Origin: Selaginella moellendorffii
Lineage: Eukaryota; Streptophyta; Lycopodiopsida; Selaginellales; Selaginellaceae
Direction of reading: 5' to 3'
Assembly: GCF_000143415.4 (NCBI RefSeq)
Contig: NW_003314270.1
Span: forward strand, 2,563,949-2,627,948
DNA: 64,000 nucleotides
Shown here: one piece after another, positions 42,644 through 53,814 of the stretch
How the letters are laid out: each line of letters starts with the position of its first letter
Position numbering within the stretch: position 1 is the stretch's first letter
The notes under the pieces: model-generated
What the model saw: the letters and a program-made list of their open reading frames with translations, nothing else
The model's database searches: none
Told to the model about the DNA's origin: nothing
Translations under genes and position numbers: made by a program

Positions 42644-43037
42644 AAAACGAGGAGCGCCGATCCGCAGCTACCTAGTGGCGCCGGTGCCGATCCCGCCAAC
42701 GATTCGATGGATCGATCAAACCCCCGCGCGCTCTCGCCGGCCGCGCACAAACGAGACGAGGAGAGAAATGGGGGTTGAGAATGGGCAAAAAAAAAAGAGA
42801 TAGCGTGGGCTCGTTTGGAACAATTAACCGGAATAAAGTAAAGCGTTTGGATTCCGTCAATTTAATGAGTCGGATGGTTAGGGCATGACGTGTGCGTGGC
42901 TTGATCAAAATCGTACACGTGTCCTTTATATTTAACCGTAAGAAAATGCGACTCCAAGATACAATTTGTATCAGTTTGCCAATCATTAGATTGGAAATAG
43001 TCAATTTCTTTGACTTCTGCTGACCAAGTCAAACTAG
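42644..43037. other. Intergenic, 5MP promoter and PPR 3' side
   Basis: About 390 bases. The half near 42650-42760 is GC-rich and should hold the 5MP promoter; the other half is the 3' flank of the PPR gene. No further gene. Confidence 0.35.
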
Positions 43038-44756
43038 TTACTTGGCACTTAGGGTTTTTGCGTCGGCGAGCATGACATAGAGACCGGCATTGTTGCTGGA
43101 TCGCCCGCCCAGCCTGTGAATCGCCCCAGCGGCCCTCTCTGCGCCATTCTTCTCGCCGTGATTCCGCGATGCTGCCAAGAGCGTGTGCCAGGCGATTGGA
43201 TTTGGCACGAAGGGCATGAAACGGACGAGATCCTCGGCCCTCTCCAACTGCCCCGCGCGCGCAAGCACGTCCACAAGGCAGCAGTAGTGGTCGTAGATCG
43301 GTTCCAGCGCATGATCGAAGGAAACGCTCCAAAATCTTCTGCGGCTCTCTTCGATCCGCCCCATTTTGCTGCAAGCCACGAGGATTCCGACGTAGGTGAT
43401 GGCGCTGGCGAGGAATCCTTCACACTCCATGGCGGCGGCAAGCTCCAGCGCTGTGGCGGCGCCCACGGCGGCGGTGCACGCCACCACCATTGCATTCCAG
43501 GCCACGGCATCGCAAGAACTCATCCTCTGGAAGAGCTCCATCGCTCGATCCATCTGCCCGGTGCGAGCATAGGCATTGATGACGGCAGTGCGCGCTGCGA
43601 GGTCGCTGGATCGATTGGGCATCAGATCCAACATACTACGAGCAGTGGCGATCTGGCCATTCTCGATCAGCGCCTGGATGATAGCGAGCCAGGCCACCTC
43701 GTCCGTTTCAGGGATCTGCAGGAAGAGCTCCAATGCCTGCTCGATATGCCCGGCGCGGCCATAGGCTGTGATGAGCGTGGTGATCGCCACCACATCGAGC
43801 TCTGGCATTCGATCAAACAGGCACTTAGCCTGCTCCAAGTTACCCCCTGCCGTGCTTGCGACAAGGATAGCGTTCCAGGAGATCCTGTTCCTCTCGGGCA
43901 TCGAATCAAAAAGCCGCTGCGCTATTTCTAGATCCCCAACACGGGCGTGACCGGAGATGATAGCAGTCCACGAGATCACATCCACAAATGGCATCGCAGA
44001 GATCACGCGATCTGCCTCAAGAACCTCCCCGGCATCGCAGAGCGCTGCCACAATCGCGTTGCACGATGCAACGTTTCTCTCAGGCATCGCACAGAAGATC
44101 TCTTTTGCGCGTTTTAGATGCCCGTTTCGGGCATATGTAGCAATGAGCGCGTTATAAGTCACGATGTTGTGTTCCGGCATTGCAAGAAAGATGGCGGCCG
44201 CGGAGGTCATCTCGCCACGATCACCGTATCCGCTCATAATCGCGGTCCAGGAATTTACGCTCTTGTGGGGCATTTGATCAAAGAGGTTTCTTGCAATGGC
44301 CAAATGGCCGGACTGGAGATAGCTCTGGATCATGGTGCCCCAGGAGATTGTGTCGTGATCGCCCATGGCATCGAACACTTGCCGTGCCTCCTCGATCTGG
44401 CCGCGGCTTGCTAGCACACGAATCATTGCAGTGGAGGAGACGGGATTCCAAACGGGCATCCTATGGAAGAAAAGGTTGGCGGCGTTCTTGAGGTCGCCGT
44501 GGAGGGCGCAGCCAGAGAGGATGGCATTGAAGGAGACAATGCTGTGTTTGGGAGTGGAGTCAAAGATCTTCCAGGCAAGGTCCATTTGCCCAGCCTGGGC
44601 AAATGCGGTGATCACAGTGTTCCAGGTGACCACGTTTTTCTTGGAATCCGGGATTCGGTTGAACAGGTCTGTGGCTTGCTTGAGATTCCCATGTTTGAGA
44701 TGAAAAGCTAGCTTTGTGTTCCAAGACAAGACTTCGTTGTGTAACCCAGATTCCAT
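43038..44756 (-). CDS. PLS-class PPR protein rich in S motifs
   Basis: An intronless frame of 572 codons from ATG 44756 (MESGLHNEVLSWNTKLAFH). Nearly all of it is a series of 31-residue S-type PPR units such as NVVTWNTVITAFAQAGQMD, SVNSWTAIMSGYGDRGEM, NIVTYNALIATYARNGHLKR and VISWTAIISGHARVGDLEIA. The C-terminus is E-like (YDHYCCLVDVLARAGQLERA, then PIAWHTLLAASRNHGEKNGA) with no DYW domain. Such proteins act in organellar RNA editing or related steps, usually with a partner when the DYW domain is missing. No clear targeting peptide is visible at this start; the AT-rich upstream region could hide an additional exon. Confidence 0.9.
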   Translation of the reverse strand: MESGLHNEVLSWNTKLAFHLKHGNLKQATDLFNRIPDSKKNVVTWNTVITAFAQAGQMDLAWKIFDSTPKHSIVSFNAILSGCALHGDLKNAANLFFHRMPVWNPVSSTAMIRVLASRGQIEEARQVFDAMGDHDTISWGTMIQSYLQSGHLAIARNLFDQMPHKSVNSWTAIMSGYGDRGEMTSAAAIFLAMPEHNIVTYNALIATYARNGHLKRAKEIFCAMPERNVASCNAIVAALCDAGEVLEADRVISAMPFVDVISWTAIISGHARVGDLEIAQRLFDSMPERNRISWNAILVASTAGGNLEQAKCLFDRMPELDVVAITTLITAYGRAGHIEQALELFLQIPETDEVAWLAIIQALIENGQIATARSMLDLMPNRSSDLAARTAVINAYARTGQMDRAMELFQRMSSCDAVAWNAMVVACTAAVGAATALELAAAMECEGFLASAITYVGILVACSKMGRIEESRRRFWSVSFDHALEPIYDHYCCLVDVLARAGQLERAEDLVRFMPFVPNPIAWHTLLAASRNHGEKNGAERAAGAIHRLGGRSSNNAGLYVMLADAKTLSAK

Positions 44757-45881
44757 AGACACAAAAGTTCAAAACACCACATTCTCATATTTTAGGTATG
44801 GTTTAGTACTATAAATGGATAAAGTCTTGAATTTTATATCGACTATATATGTTTGTATATAATAAAACATGCTGTTTATTTTATATTTTCAATAACAAAA
44901 ATGATTTTCTAGATATTATTAAAGTAAATTACTCACAATTACCTTAATTATCTTAATATAAATAAATATATTAAAATGTTATATATATGTTATCAAATTT
45001 ACTAAATACTTATAATATTCTTATTTTCTATATATAGTTCAATATCCTAAAAACTAAAACTCAATTTCTAAGTGCTCAGGATATAAAAATAAAAGTATAT
45101 ATGAATTTGGGTTTAAACCCCGACAAGGTCATGTATTTGAAGACTTTACATGTTAAATAAATTAAACAAATAAAAGTAAAGATCATAATTAAACGCATTA
45201 CATATTATTCTAATTTTTATTTTATAGATTTCATATTTTATTTATTTTATATTAATTTTATGAAGATCACATCTATTTTCAGAATGAACTTATAATCTTG
45301 AATCTTTAATTTTTACCAAAAAAGTAATTTTCTTATCAATAAAATTTTAAATTTTTTTCACTTTAGCTCTTTTGTTAGGATGTTTTTTCCCTAAATTTAA
45401 AAAGAAAAAGTTTTTAAAAGAATGATTCATTCCTCTTTTTAATCATTTAAATTTCAAAATATCAACTACATTATTTCATTAATAATTGAAATTGCATAAT
45501 CTAAATACAATGTTTTGAATTCAAACTTTACATTTCTATGTCTTTTGAAATTCTAATGTGTGCTTCTTTATGTATTCACTGAGGTTTGACATGAAATTGG
45601 AATGTAATTGATTTATATAGAAAGCAGACTTTAGTGTTATCACACCTGACAAATGGTAAAGAAGATACTAGAAAAGTTAGTTCATAAATGTATCCAGAAA
45701 CCTGTCACTCAAAACACCAACTTTACAATTCTTCTGTGATTGCAGCAAGAGATTTCCTGGCATGCACACTCTCCTGGATTTTCATTAGGCTAGTAGCCCA
45801 GGGACAAACAGCCGAGAGCAAGAAACGTTTCTTTTTACTGACAAGAAGCGTTCTTTTTACGCACTAAAGGAAGTCTACAAT
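44757..45881. other. Very AT-rich intergenic stretch
   Basis: About 1.1 kb of strongly AT-rich sequence without recognisable genes, tRNAs or transposon domains. Confidence 0.5.
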
Positions 45882-46184
45882 TCAATCCTTCTTTCCGAAA
45901 AGTCCTCCCAAGAAGCCACCCTTGGAGGGCGCTGCTGCTGTCCCTGCTCCTTTCTTCTGCTTGCTCGATGGCACCGCTGACGACGCAGCTCCATTGGATC
46001 GATCATTTCCATCGCCCTGGTTCAAAACCGGATCCTTCTCCGAGAAAGTTTCCTTGTCCAATCCCTTGAGCAACCAGTCCAAGAACCCTCCACCATCCTG
46101 CTGCTGCTGCTTCTTCTCGGCGCTCAAGAAGAGTGGCCTTTGAGGGGCTTGCAACGCGATCCCTCCCACACCAAACTGGGCCAT
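45882..46184 (-). CDS. Small uncharacterised protein with Gly/Lys-rich tail
   Basis: A 100-codon frame from ATG 46184 (MAQFGVGGIALQAPQRPLFL) to a stop at 45882. The middle reads GGGFLDWLLKGLDKETFSEK, followed by a Ser/Ala/Lys-rich segment and a C-terminal GGFLGGLFGKKD. It is low in complexity and I do not recognise the family. The frame is open further upstream to an ATG near 46334, but that part contains no obvious domain, so the shorter start is preferred. No membrane helix is clear in the short form. Confidence 0.55.
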   Translation of the reverse strand: MAQFGVGGIALQAPQRPLFLSAEKKQQQQDGGGFLDWLLKGLDKETFSEKDPVLNQGDGNDRSNGAASSAVPSSKQKKGAGTAAAPSKGGFLGGLFGKKD

Positions 46185-46671
46185 TTCTCCTTCCAAATCG
46201 TCCTCGAGAGCGATCAAAACCCTAGCTACGTATGCCAAGCACCAGAGACGCTTGTGGAGTGCACACGCTCCCCCCGGATAAGAAACGAAAGAGCCTGCTA
46301 CCGCCACGTGGTAGCTTATCCCAACCCACGTCATGGCCACGTTGGCTGCTGACGCGGCTGAATACAAGGTTCATATGTATTTTACAGATTTTACTGGGAT
46401 GAAAACAAGCTTTTTAGATTTTCCTGCGAAGTAGTTTCTGAAAGTCTCAAAATCAAATCGATGGAAGCTCAAGCACTTACAAATGAGAAAAACATTAAAA
46501 AGTTAGCATGAACTGAACGGGAAACTATAGAAGAGAAATCATACCTCCCATGCGCTGTGACTCTACCGCGAGCCCAATTTCTGTAAGATCAGTGCTAAAA
46601 ACACCAGAACTCTGTCTAAGAGCCCTCGCGAATTTCATGGCCAAGCCGTCGCACTATCCTAAGAACTGTAG

Positions 46672-47555
46672 CTACCGCTGCGAGTGCATATCCCTCCAAA
46701 CCCAAGCGCTGGATTTAAAATCTGCTGATATTTGCACCCGCAAAACCTCATGAACAGTACCTCGTTCCATCACCTTGAAGAGAAATCGCTGGCGAGGCTC
46801 AGTGAGCTCGTACAAGGACGCTATCTTCATGTGCATCTCGTCTCGCCGGCGGAAGCCATTGGACCAAACACCCATGCTCCACCACCGAAAGCATATGTGT
46901 CGATCGGAAATCTTCCTCCCAACGAGGGCGTCTCTCACAGCATCATCCTGGTGTCAAGGCAAAGATTTCTAAGAGGAAAACCAGAGGGAAAGCATTGAGT
47001 TACCTGGATCTTGAGATGGACGAGCGAGTAGTGCAAGCCGATTAGATTCACCAGGACGCTCAAAGCTGGCGAGAACAGATTGATGAGAACGTCCTGGAAG
47101 CCAATGTCTCGCACGCACAGGAGGTCGAGAGCGTTGAGATAGTTGGCGACTTCCAGCGATTCTTCGCAGGCGTACATTCTCACAAACTCGATCACGGCTC
47201 CGGCCAAGCTTGCCATCTCAAGGTGGCGATGAGCGTACGATGTTCTCCAATCCTTTAAAGGAATCTATCAGAAAATTTATCACAAGAAAGAAAATTAGCT
47301 ACCTCGTGAGGCTGCTTGTAAGGGATGGCCGCGGGCCAGCGTCTCTTGAAAACGCTGGCCCAGATTCCATCGCGACAACCGATTTTCCAGAGAGATTTTG
47401 AGCAGCTTGCCAGTGCACAAAGATCTCGCGACTGTGTCACGAACTTTAGGAAATCTCTGCAACATTCCCTATCACCATCATACCTCGAGCAAGATCAGGA
47501 TGCGCTCCAATAGATCGTCCTCCAGATCCTCAACCCTTCCTGCCTGTGAATCCAT
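46672..47555 (-). CDS. F-box protein
   Basis: Four exons are likely. Exon 1 starts at ATG 47555 (MDSQAGRVEDLEDDLLERIL). The next reads RDLCALASCSKSLWKIG, then GIWASVFKRRWPAAIPYK, which together form the F-box (leucine-rich helix followed by a W and RWP block). The third exon gives DWRTSYAHRHLEMASLAGAV, NYLNALDLLCVRDIGFQDV and FSPALSVLVNLIGLHYSLVH. The last contains RHICFRWWSMGVWSNGFRRR and ends at 46672. F-box proteins select substrates for SCF ubiquitin ligases; the conserved C-terminal part is shared by a plant family of unknown targets. The junction between exons 1 and 2 (near 47465) is uncertain. It is divergent from the NDPK-like gene with 191 bp between start codons. Confidence 0.75.
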
Positions 47556-47746
47556 GGTACCGTGCTGCACGATCTTGCGAGATCAAACACCGGCGCGTTG
47601 AGATCGGCGCCTTGGAGAAGCCATTGCTGGAAGAAACTCTCCAAATTTCTTCCTGGAGGAAGAATCCCCAAATTTCTCTCCTTCCAGGTGGCAGTACAAG
47701 GAATATACGAGCCCTGCTTTCTAGGGTTCTTGAGTGAAGAGGACAA
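47556..47746. promoter_or_regulatory. Probable bidirectional promoter, F-box / NDPK-like
   Basis: Only 191 bp separate the start codons of these two divergent genes, so their promoters and 5' UTRs must lie in this stretch. I cannot point to specific elements. Confidence 0.45.
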
Positions 47747-48491
47747 ATGCGCTGGCGCGGAATCGTTGTTCTAGTCGTGGCTTGCGTCGGTGAGTAATTC
47801 TTGTCTCCAGAATCTTTACCGAGCACTGGATCTCTCAGTATCTCGGTGCGGAGGGGATGTGGAATCGACGCTCGCGATGGTGAAGCCCGACTGCGTCGAG
47901 ACGAATCAGGTGGAATCCATCAAGGCCCTTGTCAATGCGTCGGGTTTTCTGATAATCACCGAGAGAATGCTACGTCTGGAAGAATCGCTGGCCAGGAACT
48001 TTTATGCCGAGCATTCCAAGCGCGAGTTTTTTGACGATCTCGTCGATTTCATGACAAGGTTTGATGGATTATTGGCTTGTTTTTGCCGCGTTCTTTACAG
48101 CCATTCCCTTGTTCTTCGCAGTGGTCCTGTCGCTGCCATGGTGCTCCAGAAACGCAACGCCATTGCCGAGTGGCGTGAGTTGATCGGTCCGACTGATCCA
48201 TCCAAGGCGAGAGTTTCTCATCCACAAACGTAAGAACAAGTTTGTTTGCAAGCTTTCACTTTTCTCTGTGATCGGGATGGTGTAGCCTTCGAGCCAAATG
48301 GGGTATCGATACGCAAAGGAACTGCGTTCACGGATCAGATTCATCACTATCTGCTGGAAGAGAAATTTCTCTCTTGTTTGGTGGTTCACGCTCCACAGGC
48401 AAGCGTTTCATGCGCGGTGTATCTCGTGCTTATATGTGGTGTACTTTGATCTTGGCAGGAGCCGGTAGAATCTCTCACGAAGAACTATGAG
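47747..48491 (+). CDS. Nucleoside diphosphate kinase-like protein with signal peptide
   Basis: Five exons: about 47747-47790, 47839-48058, 48122-48229, 48286-48398 and 48459-48491. The start gives MRWRGIVVLVVACVV, a hydrophobic leader. The kinase part reads ESTLAMVKPDCVETNQVESI, GFLIITERMLRLEESLARNF, GPVAAMVLQKRNAIAEWREL and NCVHGSDSSLSAGREISLLF. The catalytic His is present in VHGSDS. NDPK exchanges gamma-phosphate between nucleotides through this phospho-His. The leader suggests entry into the secretory pathway or an organelle, unlike the cytosolic NDPK1. The last intron appears to begin with GC rather than GT (CCACAG then GCAAGC). The C-terminus is short and depends on that junction. Confidence 0.75.
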
Positions 48492-48709
48492 CTGCGCGAA
48501 AGTGTCTCAAGGATCGTGGCTTTCGGCTCGTACTGTCAGTCACATACTCCACATTGGCCGGCAGGGTACTAAGTATAATTCGCGCTTGGGAAAGGTGGAG
48601 CCATAGATCGCATCCAACACAATCTAAGGCTGATCTCTATGTTGGCCCCTCGCAATCAGGGTTGCAGCTTGGGTACATCCAGCAAGGAGCACAGCTACAG
48701 GCAGGTCCA

Positions 48710-50780
48710 GTTCAACAATGGATGCCGCAGCTCTAGAGCCAAGCCGATGGATGCAAACTGTTGAGTGGCCCTGTGCCACGTGGCTACTTTCCAGTGGTTT
48801 GCCACGAAGCTTCTGGTTTCCGGCTGTCTTGACGGCAAACTATCTCCAGAACCGGCTCCCCACCTCTGCTGGCATCGCTCCTGAAGAAGCATGGAGTAGC
48901 AAGAACCTACAGTTACGCATCTGAGAATATTCAGGTGTGAAGCGTGGGCACACATCCCTGATGGAATGCACAAGAAATTGGACCCCAAGAGCCAGCAGGC
49001 TGTGTTTGTCGATCACAAAGCCTATCGTCTCTGAAATCCAATCACGAAGCAGGAGATCCTCAGCAGAGATGTGGTTTTCAACGTCCAGTCAAGGTTCTAC
49101 ATCCAGGCCTACCTTGACCGAAGAAAATGACGTTGAAGCGGAACAAGACCAGTTGACTGTCAGCATGATCACTGTGCCGCTTCAAACAGTCCCTACGCAT
49201 CAACTCATGCCCGCTTCTACTCCAACACCACCAATGCCGCCGCCTCCTCCAGATCCTCCACGCAGATCGATCCGCACAAGGCGGCCTACTGAGCGTCTCA
49301 TCGAGACAATGGTCTCATCTCGTGCAGCTGGGACTCCTACTGTTCCGAGGACCTATGGAGAAGCCATGGCCTCACAGGAAGCGTCTTACTGGCGTGTAGC
49401 AATGGAAGCCGAGATTGCTTCACAGCAAAAGAACGAGACACATGTTCTTGTTCCTAGTGCTTGTTCCTTGTAGCTACTGCCCGGTCATCACCACCATGGA
49501 GGCAGACTTACGGCTTGCTACTCCCGAAGCAAAGCTGTACGATGATTATCAAGAGCATGTGGGTGTATGCTCTTAAGCTTAATCCTGATGGCTCGGTTCG
49601 CGATTGGTGGCGAAAGGATGCTTGCAAGTTCCTGGACTTGGCTACAACGACACCTTCGCTCCAGTGGTTAAGCATTCTACTCTTCGTTCCTTGATTAATT
49701 TTGCTGCGGTGGGAGACTTTGATCTGGAACAGATGGATGTGACCACGCCGTTTCTTTATGGCGAGCTTGAAGAAGAAATCTATATGTCACAGCCAGAAGG
49801 ATTTCTAGCCGCTGGAAAAGAGGATCATCTCTGGCTTCTCAAAAAAGCTGTCTACGGCTTGAAACAAGCACCCAGATCCTTACTAAGTGTGGGCTTTTCC
49901 CGTAGCGAGGCAGCGAATCTTTATATTCGGGTGGACGGTGAATCATTTGTGATCATCGCTCTTTATGTTGATGATACTCTTGTCATCCATAATCATCACT
50001 TACTGTTTCTCCAGGTTAAGCGAGATCTTTGCAGATGAAAACTCTTGGCTCGGCTTCCTACTTTCTTGACATGGAACTTGTGCGTGATCGAGGCTGCCAG
50101 CTCTCCCAATCCATGTCTCCTGAGACAGAGGACGACAAAAGAGCCATGGACTCCATCCCTTACAGACAAGCTGTTAGCAGTCTCATGTACCCAGATATTT
50201 CTTTTGCCATGAGCAAGCCAATTCCTGGCTAATCCTGGATCTCAACATTGGGCAGCGGTGAAACGCATCTTCAGGTACCTTCGTGGTACTACTTACCTTG
50301 GATTGTGCTACCAGGGAAAAGAGCTTACCCTCGCGGGCTACTGTGATGCTGATTTTGGGGGAGACTGAGACACACGCAAGTCCACCTCTGGCTATTCGTT
50401 TTCCCTGGGCAGTGCGACAGTCTCGTGGTGCACAGGACGCAAAGTACAGTGGCAACGTCTAGCACTGAAGCAGAATATTTGGCAGCCTCACAAGCTACCA
50501 AAGACACTACTTTCTAACCTTGGTGTGAGTGTGAAGACTCCCACTCGCCTCTTCTGCGATAATCAAGCGTTAGCAGCCAATCATCACTTTCATTCACGCA
50601 CCAAACACTTTGGGATTCATCATCATTTTGTTCGTGAGAAAGTGGAAGATGGCACAATTGAGCTGATCTACTGCAACATGACGACTCAGGTTGCAGATAT
50701 CTTCACAAAAGCACTACCCCGAGATCAATTTCAAAGTCCCACTGGAAGAACTTTCTGTATATTCAACTATATATAAATGG
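48710..50780 (+). mobile_element. Broken Ty1/copia retrotransposon (pol part)
   Basis: The order is integrase end, reverse transcriptase, RNase H. The integrase end reads SGLPRSFWFPAVLTANYLQN, then RLPTSAGIAPEEAW. A Pro-rich linker follows (near 49200-49280) and a block SYWRVAMEAEIASQQKNETH. RT reads QVPGLGYNDTFAPVVKHST, FDLEQMDVTTPFLYGELEEE, LLKKAVYGLKQAPRS and the catalytic IALYVDDTLVI near 49965. RNase H reads TRLFCDNQALAANHHFHSRT and ADIFTKALPRDQF. Stops or frame changes interrupt it several times (about 48924, 49473, 49610, 50038, 50232), and parts are missing. GAG and protease were not found. It lies directly downstream of the NDPK-like gene and is much less decayed than the 8.9-11.4 kb relic. 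Confidence 0.85.
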
Positions 50781-50818
50781 TACATATACATGAAACTACT
50801 GCCACGTAGGCATAACTA
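50756..50818. repeat. Direct repeat copy 1 at copia 3' end
   Basis: This 63-bp block starts TGTATATTCAACTATATATA and ends CATAACTA. A similar block in the same orientation lies at 51439-51501, about 680 bp further on. It begins right at the end of the RNase H region, so it may be the start of a 3' LTR or untranslated region. Confidence 0.75.
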
Positions 50819-51438
50819 CATGCCACATCATCTAATACTCCCACTAGCTGATCCAAGCTTGAATCTAAGCTTGAATCATGCTTAGCTAGTCTGAGATGAT
50901 GAGCATGGAGAGCTGATGAGAAAGGCATATGAAAAACTCATCAATCAACTACCCAAAACTTGGTTTTTGGTCATGGACTTACTTGCACACTCTTTGCTCT
51001 TTGCTATGGCTTCAATCTTGCCACTAGCATGTGATCTTGGCTGTGAACTGCAAGGTTCCCATTTTTACTACTACTAAGCACTTAAATCTCCAAAAGTATC
51101 CTTCGCAATTGCTAGAAGTTCCTACAAAGAATTGTTATGCCATGTTCTTGAATCTTGCTTGATCTAATTTTTTATATAGGTTGCTGAAATCTCTCAATCT
51201 CCCACTGGCTTTATACTCTACTTGCTGCTCAGCACCTCTGCACAGCCTAGTGCCTTTAAGCATCTAGCACATCTACCAAAAGCTTCAAGCAGTGCAAAAA
51301 GGGATTGGAATCAGGAGGCTCATCCTCCTCCTTGTCACTAGCCTCTTGGCTAGCAAGTTCCATGCCCAAGATCAAGGAGCCAATTGCTTCGATATTATAG
51401 TAGTAGTGGAGAGATGCACATGAGGAGGAAATTTTTTT
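50819..51438. other. Sequence between the two direct repeats
   Basis: About 620 bases without recognised coding sequence. It may be LTR or 3' untranslated sequence of the copia element, or a segment duplicated with it. It includes a run of related GCTTGAATC words near 50862-50880. Confidence 0.35.
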
Positions 51439-51501
51439 TGTGTATTCAACTGTATATGGATGGTACATATATATGAAACTACTACTACATAGGCATAACT
51501 A
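51439..51501. repeat. Direct repeat copy 2
   Basis: Second copy of the 50756-50818 block with roughly nine substitutions. It is followed by a short tandem of GAGCTCACGAGTTGA words at about 51517-51559. Confidence 0.75.
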
Positions 51502-52043
51502 GGGCGTGGACCATACTTGAGCTCACGAGTTGAAGAGTTGAGCTCACGAGTTGAGCTCAATTTTCAATTGTAATTTAGTACAAATATTATAAATTTTAAA
51601 AGTTTAAGGTTATGGCGAACCTAATAATTTAATAACTCTCTATATATTATATAGATAAAAATGTTCTAAAGAGCACTTTTTGTTCTAATAATTTAAATAT
51701 TTACTACATGCAATGATAGGGACATTTGTTAGAATATAAAATAAAATGTTTGCAAAAAGAGTATTCTTGTCACTTCTTTAAATTTGTACTCTATGCTTTC
51801 TGGCTAGTAAATGTTAGGTTTGTCAGAATTAAAAAATTATTAAATTTGAAATAAGATTCTATGTAAAGCCATATAACCGTTTGAAAGGAAAAAAAATAAC
51901 CGTTGATGTAAGCTTATTGCATATAAAAGAAAGACTTGGTTCTTTGTAGAATACATTCTTAAGGGGTTTGTCGTAGCATACTGTCTAGAATTTATAGATC
52001 TTCATTCACACTCTCATTCGAAAAAAGGGAAATACACCCACAA

Positions 52044-52495
52044 ATGTCTATGGGTTCTAGTATTGATAATTTTAACTCTCACAATCTTTCTTCCCAGGGT
52101 TCAAGGGCTGAAGATGCAATAACTATCCCATTGCACAGCATAACCAAATCACACAAGAGGATGAAAGAGAGGATAGTGAGGATAGTGATCATGAGTTGGA
52201 GATAAATGTAATGACAGAGGGTACAACAAATTGGATGAAAAAGAATGCCCTCTTACTTGTTTTAGAAAAGTGCAATTCTGCCACTTTCAAGAAGTGCCCC
52301 ATATATTTTCTAGCGTCTGGTGGAAACAATGGCAATGATCAGTATGATGGTATATATGCTTTTGCGACACACTGCAACATCACGCACCCGAAAGACTACC
52401 ATGAAATCTTTTTTGAGATGGTAAAGACAGAAATGGAAACACACGAGTACTATGGGCAGTATTGCGAGAAGAACACTCGGAAGCATATAAAATGA
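52044..52495 (+). pseudogene. Fragment of an unrecognised acidic protein
   Basis: A readable stretch starts with MSMGSSIDNFNSHNLSSQGS, appears to change frame near 52110, and continues with an acidic block (EDEREDSEDSDHELE) and KKNALLLVLEKCNSATFKKC to a stop at 52493-52495. I do not recognise the family. It faces the SWIM-type fragment on the other strand with only 90 bp between their ends. Confidence 0.35.
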
Positions 52496-52586
52496 AAAGT
52501 GAAATGAAAAAGCATATTTTTATTAATTATATAAAGTATAATAAGTTTTATTGATAGAGAATAAACATCGATAGTGTTGGAGAAAT

Positions 52587-53777
52587 TTAATTAGCTCCAA
52601 AAATTTTTTGCAACTCAGCAATAGTAAGGCTTGTTTGGTGTATATGAATATCCATTTTAGGATCTTGGCGCAAGATGTTGATGAAGATGTAGTACATATG
52701 CTTGCAAGGAGCATATGCCTTCCCATGTTCCTCGCGCTTCATAAAGTCTGGACATGTGCAAGAAGGAAAGTTGTGAATGGCAATTGTGTACTCTCCACCT
52801 TCTGTTTTGACTGTGTACTCCTTTGCAAGTGCAATGATGTAGTTCGTGGAGAGAATTTCACACTCAAGTGTTTGAACCAAGTTTATTTTACCTTGCTTCT
52901 ACTTGGAGACGGTACCAATAAATTTAACTGCCTTACCTTTTCATGTTGGCCTCCTATCCATCTCTGTAGGAATAGTCTTGCTCCTGTCACTCATGTCTCC
53001 AACTCTCCTCTCAAGATTAAAACTAGATTTCTCAAGGTTTTCAATCTCATCCGAGGTGAGCGTGACCCCATTAGCAACTGGCCATTCTTTAGGTATTGCA
53101 TTAGCTTTAGTCACTATAGTGTCTTCAAGCCGCTTCGTATGGTTGGTGTCGGTGTTGTAACAATATAGCCAGCACCATCTTGAAAATCCTGCTTGCTTTC
53201 GTTCCCTATAAAAACATGGGGCTGGAACAGAAGCAGATTTTTCACCACGAATATAGGCTCAACACTTGCCCCTCAGAAGCATCCCCACACACCTTACATT
53301 CAATTTTGTTGGCACGCGTCGGATTGCCCATTGCTTCGGCTCCACGCTACGGTAAGCAATTTCAACCTATTGTGATGCACTCTCTTCATCAGCCACTTGA
53401 GGTGGCTCGGTTCGAGAGCGGTGTCTTGGAGCAGAATGGTACTTGACATCAGGTTTGTGAAAGCTTTTTGCTCCAAGGTCCATACTAACATCTTCCCCAG
53501 CAAAGGAAAAATGACGCTTTGAGCGGATAGTCTTCATATCACTAATAGAAGCTCGGGGAGTGTACTCCATAGATGTGCCATGGACCACTTTCTCAACTGC
53601 AGTTGCCACTGTTCGGGCAGGTGGAGTTAATTTTCTCTTCATCCTATCATGTAACATCTCAACAGAAGGCCCTGTTCCCATATATCTTCCTTCCTCGAAT
53701 GCCAGTGCTTTTGAAGATTGCTCTATAGCACATATCAAATCACTGATGAGCATCACTTGTGATGGCCACAATGCCAA
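52587..53777 (-). pseudogene. SWIM zinc-finger protein fragment, transposon-like
   Basis: On the minus strand a C-terminal frame (52880-52587) reads YTVKTEGGEYTIAIHNFPSC, then TCPDFMKREEHGKAYAPCKH. This is a SWIM motif (Cys-X-Cys, spacer, Cys-X-His), common in MULE-type transposases and in some regulators. Upstream pieces can be read at 53777-53367 (GPSVEMLHDRMKRKLTPPAR, HKPDVKYHSAPRHRSRTEPP) and around 53300-52900 with stops between them. No transposase DDE core was identified. I infer a decayed transposon or plant SWIM gene. Confidence 0.5.
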
Positions 53778-53814
53778 TGGGAGTGTTGAGAGCAGCCCTG
53801 TGCCATGTGACTAG

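Noticed and set aside
43116-43931. 271-codon plus-strand open frame
   Set aside because: Antisense shadow of the PLS-class PPR gene.
53750-53775. Sequence similar to the 22-bp palindrome (GATGGCCACAATGCCAAT)
   Set aside because: Arms are shorter and differently spaced; not a member of the family.
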